Shown here: positions 24,626 through 35,300 of the stretch, piece by piece
Numbering within the stretch: the stretch's first letter is position 1
Layout of the letters: the number at the start of each line of letters is the position of its first letter
Assembly: GCA_036924285.1 (NCBI GenBank)
Contig: JAYKYS010000002.1
Location: forward strand, 40,501,501-40,565,500
DNA from: Asterella californica
Lineage: Eukaryota; Streptophyta; Marchantiopsida; Marchantiales; Aytoniaceae
Length of the DNA stretch: 64,000 bases
Direction: 5' to 3'
The notes under the pieces: model-generated
Seen by the model: the letters and a program-made list of their open reading frames with translations, nothing else
Databases searched by the model: none
Told to the model about the DNA's origin: nothing
Made by a program: the position numbers and the translations under genes

Positions 24626-25735
24626 ATGGAGGAAGGTTCACAATCTGTAGGTCATTCACTAGAAAATGGATTGTTAGTCGGCAGAAGTCATCATTCCGAA
24701 AAGCCACGATTAAGACAAGCCACTTGTCTAAGAACTAGGAGGAGATTGATGAGACTTAGGATTTCATACTTGTGCTTGGCATATGACATACCAAAAATCT
24801 TAGTGGTGAATTCTAATGAGATCAGTTTACAATTGATTCCGGCTAGTAATGAATGCACATATGCAGCGCATGGTGCAAGAGAAATAACAATCAAAGGACA
24901 AAATGATAAACGACAAATAACCTCATGGTTTAGTCAAATGTTGCAGGAGAACTATTCTCTCTACAAGTGATATTTGAAGACAAGACCAAGAGGTCTTGTC
25001 GATCTGGTGCTGCAGTTCAGAACCTGAAGACAAATGGCTGACAAATCACTTCTAGTGAAATTCATTCAACAACTCGACAACATCGATGGATTTTTGTTGA
25101 TAAGATTTAAGTGTCATATGTCAATGTTGTATGTGAACCTGATAGTTTGGACCCAAATGCACAAAAGAGTATTTCGCTGTAGAATGTTATCATGTTCATC
25201 TGAAGAAAGAATTTAGAGAGGGGATGAAGTTGAAACATCCATAAAGTTGCTTGCTTTACGTACCCGTTAACACCATTCAGAAGTTTCAGCCAGCTGACAT
25301 TGTGTTAATGAGACCTTTCAAGTATGCAGTACAAAGAGAATTTTCTCAATGGGCAGTAAACGAGATTGTGGAGCAAATAAATAGTGGTATTTCAGCAGAA
25401 AATGCTCGTGTAGATATGACAATCGTCTTGTTACATAACAAACTGCACATATGGTTGTGGGATGTGCATCAAAATGTGATAAGTATGAAAGAGATGATCA
25501 TCAAGGGATGACTTGAGATTGGAATCACTCAGCTTGGTTATGTATTACTCAATAAAAAACAGTTGAGCTAAATACAAATAATATGCAAAAGCAGTTGAGC
25601 TAAATGCAAATGATATGCTCTTTCAAGAGGATGATTTTTGTACAAAAATAATTCAAGAGGAATTGTTTATTGACTTAGACTGGCATAGCGATATGCCTGT
25701 AGAAGGTATCATCGCTTCAATCTCAGGATGATATA
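24626..25735 (+). pseudogene. Pogo-like DDE transposase relic
   Basis: The first frame (24626-24970) contains PKILVVNSNEISLQLIP and then GAREITIKGQNDKRQIT. This is the order seen around the first catalytic Asp of pogo/Tigger-type DDE transposases, where Asp is usual in the VNxDE position; here it reads N-S-N-E. A frame change follows: IFEDKTKRSC near 24970 matches the usual phrase after the catalytic block. The frame at 25251-25511 has KFQPADIVLMRPFKYAVQRE, the last conserved block. A short acidic tail continues to about 25735. The N-terminal DNA-binding domain is absent and no terminal inverted repeats were found. It is dead. Confidence 0.68.
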
Positions 25736-27059
25736 GAGCATAAATTTTACCTTTTTACACCATTGTAACTTGCAGTAAAACTGATCATAACTCTATCCTG
25801 GAGGTCAAACCACAGTTCTCTCCTTAAACATAACCAAAACCCACAAAAAATACTGAGTAGGCAGCTCTTTGTCATAGAGCCCGTCTAAGCTACTTAGTAA
25901 CCTAATCTCAATTCAACAAATCTACTCAAAATCCTCCCAACAAAAGTAGATGTTGACCTCCGGTACGCCAACGTCTGAGGTGTTAACCTTCAGCTGCTGA
26001 CCTCTTAGCGTCGATCTCCACTCCCACTATGAGATTTGTGTTAGTATATAGACTATATACATGAACTTAGTTGGTGTCATCAGCACCTTTCTAACTCAGA
26101 AAAATATGTCATCAACCTCATACTGGATACGGACTTGATTCTTTGTAGAACGTACGTCTTCTATCACTGGCTCCAAGTGTGACATGTGAAGATACATATT
26201 GCAGTTTTCGCTTCCAAAGAACTCCTCACTGTCACCCCTCTCTCTTAGACTACTTGCTACCTCTTTGTGTAGAATGATAGACTTCTAGAATGATGGGGCC
26301 ATAGAGTCCTTTGCTGACACCTTGTAACTCTCTTCTATGCTAATTGATACCTCCGTGGACACCATCTTGGCTCGTCATGACATTGTGTCACAAAAATATC
26401 TATGACACAAGTGCAAAACATCATCAAGAAGTTATTGGTTGAGTTGTAGACGAATGTGAGGTTGTAGAGGTTGAGGGGACGATAGACTTGGAGCTTCTCA
26501 CGAACAAACAACTTAGCATTTGGCTTCGTGATCAAGGAGCTCCCATCATTGACAACAAGCCCGTCCTTGTTCAACGGGTAGTGAAAATGAGAGCTCTGGA
26601 GGAAGGGGACTCGATACAATCTTGGCGGTTCATGTATCTTTAGTTATCAAAACACGGGATTGGAGACAAGCTAAAAGGTTGCATCTAAACTTATGCTTAG
26701 ATGAATGTCTGGAGGACGATGTAGTGTCATGTGCCAACTTCTACTTGAAAGTTGAATTTTAGAGTTTTCATACTTTCGTTCCAAAAGATGCTCATGGAGA
26801 GAAATAGCAACTTTTAATCTACTTTCGGATCTACAATCTCATTGCACCAAATGTAGAGCTCATTTTAAGATTCCTATGATTACTTCATGTACTTCATTCG
26901 GAGGCTTATTAACGACATTATGAGGTTTGAAGGATGAGAAAAAAGGTTAAGTTTTAGCTTGTCGATATTGACTGGGTATTTGCTGTTCCTTGCGCTATAC
27001 TAAGGACGCAAAAATGCTGGTTGACTAGAATCTGGATTGAACACTATTGTGTCTGATTT
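25736..27059. other. Spacer, possible relics
   Basis: A 94-codon minus-strand frame at 26335-26619 reads like eroded protein in places but I cannot place it. No gene is supported. Confidence 0.35.
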
Positions 27060-28758
27060 TGCGTGAAGGTTGTTCAGGAAAACACGAGGTTCCTGGCTGT
27101 GGAGATATAGTGTGTCGAAAGAAGACAAGACAGTGAGAAACAACCACGAGAACAAGTGTCGCAAGGTATATCAACTCCTACTTTATATACACTTCCATTT
27201 CTTCTTCTCTAAGAATGCAAAACAGAGAAACAAACCTAAACAATCTGTAGTATGCACCAACTCCTCTAAAACGAGCCCCTGAATCTCAACCCAGATCTAA
27301 AACTATCGAACCGTAGCTCAAAGCAAGAGAAACATCCATTTGCTAACAAAAAGAGCTACATCAACATCACAGGATTCAAATCCAAGTCCAAACAACGTCC
27401 ATGTACAAACCCTTAGCTAAAGCTAGCTACCACACGCTGTACATAACCAACTAGATCTCTAACGAACTCAAAAAGAGCAAAAATCGTAGCGAAGGAACCG
27501 AAAAAGATCTCTATCTGAGAACTTTCTTCTTTCGTCAAACGATCTTCAGATGTCGACAAGGTCTTCTTCCCTGACTCTGTTGATCCAAGAAACCTTTAGA
27601 TCCGACTCTTGACAGCCGAGATATCTCTAATTTTTTATCGCAGATGGCCGAATCTTCAAAAACTCCTCCCTGCGGCTTAAAACCGCGCACGCCACCCAAA
27701 CAGATCGTTTGAACTGATATCTGTCTTCTCTGGTAGATAGATCTAGCTACCTTGAACCCAACAAGACTCAAAATAAGCCATATGGAGTTCTCTTCGCAAA
27801 ACCACGCAAGAAATTTGGCCACATGATGCAAAAAAATTGACGTAAATCAACTCCTTGTGGCTCAAACTCGCGTACCACACCCAAACTAACAATCCAATCC
27901 ACATACGGTCTTGTCCTCTGCGTAGATGAAGACTCCTTGATCATCAAGAAATAAGAAGCACCAAGAACGAAAAGCTTGGCTCACTGATCACGAAGAACAA
28001 CCCAATCTAAGATCACAGACGACGAAAAATTGATGTAAGCGGTTCCTTGCGAACCAATTTCACTCAGAACTCTCAAATCGTCCAATGAAACTTTATATCG
28101 TCTTCAATTTCTTCAAGAACTCGACGGTTCTGATCCGATGGATCCAAGGACAGCAAGTTTGGACTCTGGAACGGTACGAACGGTCCAACACTCCTTCACA
28201 GATCACTAAAGTTCTCAAATTTCTTCCCTACGTCTCAATTTCTCCCAAAACACACTCCTCGATCCGCCTCTTCACGAACCGTCTTAACCAACGCATAGTC
28301 TTCACATATCTGAACCCAATGACACCTTGTGCACATGCATTGGACTTCTCAATTCTCTTAACCATCCATCGACAAGTTGCAGAAACAAGCTAACCTCTTA
28401 AGATGCCCCCTTATGTCAGTCGTGGTACCTACAAGTTTTCCCAGATAATGAGCAACCAGACCCCTTGCGTCCTTAGTATAGCACCGAGAGCTGTAAATAG
28501 TCCCAGTCAGCAATAGTAAGCTAAGGCCTAGCTTGATTTTCTCTTTTTTCGAGTCTCGTAACTTCACCACTAGGCGTCCAAATGAAATAGACGAAGTGCT
28601 CATAGAAAGTTGACAACGAGCTCTACCCATTGATGTTATGAAAGTGAAGATCCAAAGTTGTGCAAAAAGTTCATTTTTGGTCCTATGAGTGTATTTGGAG
28701 CGATAATGATAAGTATCAAGAATAGATTTTCAGATAGAAGCCGATCCACAACACGACA
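27060..28758 (-). repeat. LTR A: 3' LTR of a minus-strand gypsy remnant
   Basis: On the minus strand it starts TGTCGTGTTGTGGATCGG at 28758, right after a purine-rich tract (28759-28774), and ends in CCTTCACGCA at 27060. The length of 1699 bp is long but matches its relatives B, C and D over most parts. A TATATAAAG box lies about 120 bp before the terminal block, near 27180, as expected for U3/R. It is paired with LTR B at 29621-30629. Confidence 0.8.
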
Positions 28759-29620
28759 TCCACCCCCTCTAAACTTGTGCATCCTCCGATATGCACCAAA
28801 GATACCAACCAAGGAGTAGATCGTCACACACCTTGTCTTATGTCATACTTCTCATCGTAGTCAATCTCATCTTCAAGCTCTACTGCATAATACTTATCCT
28901 CAAATTGAAACTCTGTCAGGATATCTGCTAGATCGATCTCCTCATCTCTCTTTTTGAAAATCTTGACAGGTTTATTTGCCACTAGTATCTTCAAGCTCGT
29001 TCCGTCCAAGTCTTGCAGGGCGTAAGTTGCATTGTCATGAACCTTCTTCATCACATACGGACCAATCATCATTTGGAAAACTTTCGCAATGCACTATGCT
29101 GGTTGTCTAGATCATTATCATAGACTAACACCCAATCACCTTCCTTGATTTCGCTTCCCCTTCAGTTGTCTTTGTCCGAAGTGCCTTATCCTCAACTTGA
29201 TTTGAAAGATCTTCTCGAGCAAGTACTAAATATCTCATCTGCCACAATCCAACCAGCATAATCACCAAGTCTACGACCCACTTGAAGTCGATTGCCAAAG
29301 GGTAAGTCGAGTGTATCGATCTCAATGTCGGATGTTCTAATACATCTGACATGTCAAACAAAACTCCATAAAAGATACGACATCCTTGTACATGTTTTTT
29401 CATCAATACCGCTCTTTCATCTTCATAAAAGTGTTCTTGATCTCTCGATGTCCAGCCCAAAGATTCTCATGAAATGCTCTAAGCAACTTCTGTTGATCTT
29501 CTTTGTTGCAAATCACTCGTAACGGTATTCCACCTTTCTGCTTTGACCGCTTTCGAAGAATCCATCATGCAACATGAAGTTGTAGACCTTCCTTCAAACT
29601 CTCCGAAACCTCTCATGTGT
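28759..29620 (-). pseudogene. Gypsy integrase remnant between LTRs A and B
   Basis: The minus-strand reading gives the integrase zinc region AFHENLWAGHREIKNTF (near 29480) and EFCLTCQ (near 29380). It continues with DFKWVVDLVIMLVGLW and YLVLAREDLSNQVEDKALRT (near 29230). It then jumps, without the rest of the DDE core, to the C-terminal end at 28824-29072 (GPYVMKKVHDNATYALQDLD). The last part matches the pol C-terminus of copy 2 at 62430-62657. Everything from gag to RNase H and most of the catalytic core is deleted, leaving LTR-remnant-LTR. Confidence 0.8.
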
Positions 29621-30629
29621 TCAACCATCGTCCAAGAAACTTTCAGATCCGGCTCTCGATTGCCGAGATATCTCTGATTTTTTGTCGCAGGTGACAGAAC
29701 CTTCAAAAACTCCTTCCTACGGCTGAAAATCACGCGCACCGCTCAAACGGATTGTCTGAACTGATATCTGTCTTCTCTGGTAGATACATCTAGCTACTCT
29801 AAACCAAACAAGACTCCAAACAAGCCATGTGGAGTTCTCTTCACAAAACCACGCAAGAAATTTGGTCACCGGATGCAAAAAACTTGACATAAATCAACTC
29901 CCTACGGCTCAAACTCGTTTATCATATCCAAACCAACAATCTAGTCCACATACGATCTTCTCTTATGCGTAGTGAAGACTCCTTGATCGCATAGGCACCA
30001 AGAACGAAGAACAACCCAATCTCAGATCATAAACGATGAAAAACTGACATAAGCGCTTCCCTGTGATCCAATTTGACTTAGAACTCTCAAATCACGCGAT
30101 GAAACTTTGTATCGTCTTCAATTTCCTGAAGAACTCAGCGTTCTGATCCCAATGGATCTAAGGACAGCGAGTTTGGACTCAAGAACGGACCGAACGGTCC
30201 AACTCCCATGCATTGGACTTCTCAATTTTCCAAACCATCCACCGACAAATCGCAGAAACAAGCTAATCCCTTAAGCTGCCCCCTTACGTCAATCGATGTA
30301 CTTACTAGTTTTCATAGATAATGAGCAACCAAGTCCCTTGCATCCTTAGTATAGGACCAAGAGTCGCAAATACCCAATCAGCAATAGTAAGATAGGGCTT
30401 AGCTTGATTTTTCCTTCTTTCGAGTCTCGTAACTTCACCACTAGGCGTCCAAATGAAGTAGACGAAGTGCTAATGAAAAGTTGACAACGAGTTCTATCCA
30501 TTGATGTAATGAAAGTGAAGATTCAAAGTTGTGCAAAAAGCTCATTTTTGGTTTCATGAGTGTATATGGAGTAATAATGATAAGTATCGGAAATAGATTT
30601 TTAGATAGGAGCTGATCCACGATACGACA
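29621..30629 (-). repeat. LTR B: truncated 5' LTR of the same remnant
   Basis: It begins on the minus strand TGTCGTATCGTGGATCAGC at 30629 and matches LTR A until about 29621, where integrase sequence starts. Its last several hundred bases are gone, so the internal deletion took the LTR end and primer-binding site with it. Sequence divergence from A is obvious, so the insertion is old. Confidence 0.78.
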
Positions 30630-30635
30630 ACACAT

Positions 30636-31930
30636 AAACTATAAATTGCCGTAAGGGAGATGCTTAAGGAAACAACTTGCATCTATGATATGTCGATGGA
30701 TGTTTCAGAGTATTGAGAGGTCCAATGCATGTGCACAAGATGTCATTGGTTTAGATCTGTCCAGGCTACACATTGGTTAATATTTTTTGTGAAGAGGCGG
30801 ATCATGTTGTGTGTTCTAGGAAAAATTGAGCCGTAAGGAAAAGAAATTAGAATACTTCAATGAGATGTGAAAAAGAGTTAGACGGTTTGGATCATTCCGG
30901 AGTCCAAACTTGCTATCATTAGATCCATCCAGATAAGACACTGAGTTCTACAAGAAATTGAAGACGATTTGAAGTTTAATTGGATGGTTTGAGAGTTGTG
31001 AGGAAAATTGACTCGCAGGGAGACGTTTATGTCAGATTATTGTTCACTTACGACTTGAGGTTGGGTTCTTCCTCGCAATCGATGGACCAAACTCTTTGTT
31101 CTTGGTACTTGTGCGACCAAGGAGTCTTTGTCTACGCATAAGGAAAGATTTACGTAGATCATATTGTTGTGTTGTGTGTGGTGAGTGAAGTTGAGCCACA
31201 AGAGAATGATTTACGTTATTTGCTTACTTCCTATTTCTCATTGTTCTTCATGAGAGGAATTCCAAACAACTTGTTTGGAGTATTATTGTGATCAAGGTAG
31301 CTAGATCTACCTACCGGAGAAGACGGATCTCAGATCAAACGATCTATTTTGCATGTGTATGTGGTTTTAAGCCACAAGGAGGAGACAAAAAATCGAAGAT
31401 GTCTCAACTATTGAGAGTCAGATCTGAAGGTTCTTGGATCCAACGAAGTCAAGAAGGAAAACCCTATCAATATATGATGATTGTTTGGCGAAAAGAGAAA
31501 GTTCTCATATAGGTCTTATTCAGTTCTTTCGTTACGATTTTTGTCCTTTTGGACTCCTTAGAGTTCAAGTTCGTTATGTGTGGCTTGTGATAGTTAGTTT
31601 TAGCTAAGCGCTTGTACATGGATGTTGGTTGGATCAATGTTTGAATCATGATGATACTGTTGTAAAGTTTTTTTGTTAGCAGAAGAGTGTTTGAGCTATG
31701 CTTCGGTAGTTTGGGTCTAGGTTGAGATTCAAAGACTTGCTTCAAGAGGTTGGGTGCAGATTACAGACCACTCATGTCTGTTTATCAATTTTGTGTCCAT
31801 AGAGAAAGACAGCAATGTATATAAATTGAGGGTTGGAATATATTGCGAAGCTTGTTCTCGTGGTTGTTTTTCTCTCTTGTCTTTGTTCAGCACACAATAT
31901 CCTCACATTTCCTTTGACAACTTTCACGCA
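30636..31930 (+). repeat. LTR C: plus-strand copy, 5' truncated
   Basis: It matches the same LTR family in the opposite orientation, beginning a few bases beyond LTR B and ending AACTTTCACGCA at 31930. A TGTATATAAATTGAGGG promoter-like box is at about 31816. The first ~300 bp of the LTR are missing. B and C are head to head, forming an imperfect inverted repeat of many hundreds of bases. Confidence 0.78.
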
Positions 31931-32560
31931 AAATATGATATGATAACGATGAGTGTTAATGGACGTTATGAGCAAGAGGAGGGTGATGCAAGCACTTTGT
32001 GTTTGGACATCAAGAATGACGTAAATCATTGGACAAGAGAACACTTGAATTACAAGATTCTCTAGTGCACCATCAGGGTGTCTCAACCTTGTTGCAGTGT
32101 CTTAGATCTGAATCATTCGACGTCAGACAAGTATTACAAGAAGCATAAATATTTGACGTCTTGAATACTTATGTTACACTCTTACGTGTCATTGTGATAT
32201 TACAGCTTATATAAGCTTCTGTGAATACAGATTCTTTCTCCCATTTCACCATGATGGTCTTCTTGTAGCGTAATAAAATCGCATCTTCTGTCAACAAAGA
32301 TGTAATTTTACACACTGTGAGAGAGAATTGCATGTCAGAGACTTTCAACTCGATTATAAATATGTTTATCACGAAGAGGATTCACTCCGCACGGACACAC
32401 GAGGTGCGACTCTTAGTGTGCGCTATGGACTAGAACAAGAATATTGTAAGGATCCGATCAAGATATTCTAAGGAGGACCACAACATACATCTCTGCGACA
32501 TAGGATCTTCACAACACGAGTGTTATCTATTCAAACAACAGTATGAAAGTCGACGTTGAA
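31931..32560 (+). pseudogene. Family X relic 2
   Basis: The plus-strand frame at about 31945-32060 reads NGRYEQEEGDASTLCLDIKN followed by HWTREHL, closely matching relic 1 (ADGRYPQEDVDVVLLCRDIKN, HWTDQHL). Further on, in other frames, SDKYYKKHKYL (near 32130) and HEVRLLVCAMD (near 32405) match ADKYYDEGK and HEARLAARAMD of relic 1 in the same order. Stops and shifts are present. It directly follows LTR C, so it may be part of the host sequence into which C inserted. Function unknown. Confidence 0.45.
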
Positions 32561-33372
32561 AGACCGCTTGTTCGTTGAATGTCCGACCGTTTGAGGAGAC
32601 CATATGTTTGGTGAGTGAATATTTTCTTTGCATAGTACACCTAAATCATTTAGGATGTCACAAAAGGACTATATACTTCAAATACTAATGTTATTTGGCT
32701 AGGAACTTCTCTAATGCAATTGTAGTGAATTTGCTAGGTGGTGAAAAGTTCTTTATGGAAAGAGATGTCTACATTATAACCATGAGAGATTCAAAATTAT
32801 GATCTTTATGCAAATGATGGACTCTACTTCTATGTCCACACATTCAGTAATGGATATTGACTAATTGGGTTTCTATGTTTGTAAATGATAATATTCTGAT
32901 ATTGTATATAATAGACTTCGATACTATGGAGACTGAGCTCGTGTCTGGACCATTTTGTGTTTGCACACTATATCATGCACTGTCTCATCCATTGTATTAT
33001 GATGTTTAGGTTTTTTGAACGTTAAAATGAAATATACCTTCTTTATATTGACTATGTTCTAGAATAGTTTTTAGATAACGAAACACTTTCATATTAGAAA
33101 CTTCAAAAAACTTGTGACTCATAGCACTATGTTTTGGTGTTAGGTTGAAAAAAATTCGGCTCCGATCAAATAGCTTTTAGCTTAGATCTTTGTGCTTGGA
33201 GTTTTTTTGAATGATATTTGCTATGTAATTTTCTAGAACCAGACATTCAAAAAAATAACCATCACCTTCAAAAGGAGTTGAACCCAACGGAGCTGACCAG
33301 TCCAGCGAAGGTTCACTCCCCTCACAAGAGGAGAGAAGGCACAAGCCATGAACGACCAACCAAAAATTACGA
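32561..33372. other. Spacer
   Basis: AT-rich; no supported gene. Confidence 0.4.
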
Positions 33373-33655
33373 GTTGTTATTTCAAGAGGATCACCTACGG
33401 ATGCACCGCAGGTGAACATCACAAACAACAACGAGTTTTTATTTATGGAAGATTGTCGGCTCACGCACCGCTGGTGGACGGATCAGCTCTCAGCAGATCA
33501 TCGATGACGCACAATAAACAACACATGTTACTATTTAAGGAGGACTGCCGGCTCATGCATCGCAGGTGGACGGATCATCGACGATGCATAATAAACATCG
33601 ACCTATTGTTATTTAAGATAAATCATCGGTGGACAGATCACCCGCTCGTGTATAG
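33373..33655 (+). repeat. Degenerate tandem repeat
   Basis: Four units of uneven length start near 33373, 33432, 33527 and 33603. Each contains a TTATTTA-like start, then GGCTCA(C/T)GCA(C/T)CGC and GGTGGACGGATCA. Insertions of 20-40 bp vary the spacing. The 104-codon frame across it (33348-33662) is an effect of the repeat and is not counted as a gene. Confidence 0.7.
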
Positions 33656-33809
33656 AAAATAACAATAGGTCGTTATTTATGAAAATAGTAACATTATATT
33701 TTTATTTTACAAACATATAAGACATATGTCAACGAGTTTGTTGGAGGATCAATTATTGATTTTGGATAGATTTCTGGTAACATGTCAGCTTAGAGTGGAT
33801 TTTGAAAGA

Positions 33810-35300
33810 TGTATTGTGACTGAAAATGCTAAGGGGTTAGCTTGAACCTGCGAGTCAACGATGAAGGTTTCGGAAGATTGATGAGTCTGACGGAAGCGTG
33901 TAAGATGTTGTCGGATTCAGATTTGTGCAAGCAATGCATTGGATGAGACGGTTCATGCAGAGGCAGATTGAGGGTTGAGATTTTGATAAAATTGAGATGT
34001 AGGGAGGAAGGATTGGGTGCTTCATTTACTTGTGAAGGAGAGTTGGTCAGTTTGGACCAAACTTGGATCCATAGGGATTAGAACATCGAGTTTTACAAAA
34101 CATTGAGGACACAACGGATTTTGATCGGATGGACTGGGAGTTCTAGGTGGAATTGACTCACAAAGAGACGCTAATGTCAAGATTTTTAGTTACGTGTGAC
34201 TTGAGGTTGGACTGTTCTTGGCGATCGGTGGTCAAGCTCTTCGTTCTTGGTGTTGATGTGATCAAGGAGTCTTCATCTATGCAAAGGAGAAAACAGTACG
34301 TGGATTGGGTTGTTGGTTTGGGTGTGGTTGGTAAATTTGAGTCGCAAGAGGTCGATTTATGTCAGATTTTGCTTCCTATGACCAAATTTCTTGCATGATT
34401 TTGTTAAGAGAACTCCAAATGAATTGTCTGAAGTCTCGTCGGGTACAATTAGTCAAATCTACATACTAGAGAAGACATATGATAGATCATATGATTCATT
34501 TGGACGGCGTGTTTGGATTTAGGCCGCATGGAGGAGGTTAAAGAGTTTTTGGTCATCTGCGATCAAAAATTGTTCATATCTTGGGTGTTGGGTGTAAGAT
34601 CTTAGGGTTCTTGGAACTTACGGAGTCAAGAGAAAAGACTCTATAGGTTTTTGAAGATCGTTTGGAAAGAAAGAAGTCTCTAGAACGGAATTCTTGACTT
34701 ATTTACACATGAGTTGGGTGTCTACTTCGACGATCAAGATGATTCTCTTTATACCGCTAGCTATGTGGACTGTGTTCTCATCCTCATTTGGGTTAGAGCT
34801 ATCTGATCATCAAGCTAGTGATATAGTGAGCGGTGGAGACGTTATGAGTATTTGGGTTTGGATACGTGTTACGTTTCGTGTATCGCTAGCTACGTGGATT
34901 GCACTCTCGATTTCGATTTGGGTTAGAGTGATATGATCATCTTGACTAGTGATATACCTAGCGGCGGTGATGCAGTGGCGTTGCTATGTATGCAGTTGCC
35001 GTACATAGATTTGGATAGCGGGACGTTGTTGTGAAGCTAATTGTTAATAAAAAAGGTGTTGCCCTTGCTTCTAGTTACGCTTCGACAGTTCTTATCCCAA
35101 AATTGAGTTCAGGAACTTGAGTCAAGACTAGAGATTATTCTAGTCTTCTCATCTCATTTTTGTAATACATAACGAAGGTGTATATAAATTGAGGGTTTGG
35201 ATATAGCTTGTCTCTTTCTCGTGATTGTGTGTGTGTTCTCTCTCTCTTATGATATCCCCACATCCATATATCTCATGTATTTCTGAACAACTTTCATGCA
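33810..35300 (+). repeat. LTR D: plus-strand copy, 5' truncated
   Basis: It matches LTRs A-C along its length and ends AACTTTCATGCA at 35300. The promoter-like box GTGTATATAAATTGAGGG is at about 35178. No internal gypsy sequence lies between C and D, so C and D may be a gutted element or two solo LTRs. The left boundary is approximate. Confidence 0.75.

Noticed and set aside
33348..33662. 104-codon open frame
   Set aside because: It translates a degenerate tandem repeat; the repetition explains the open frame.
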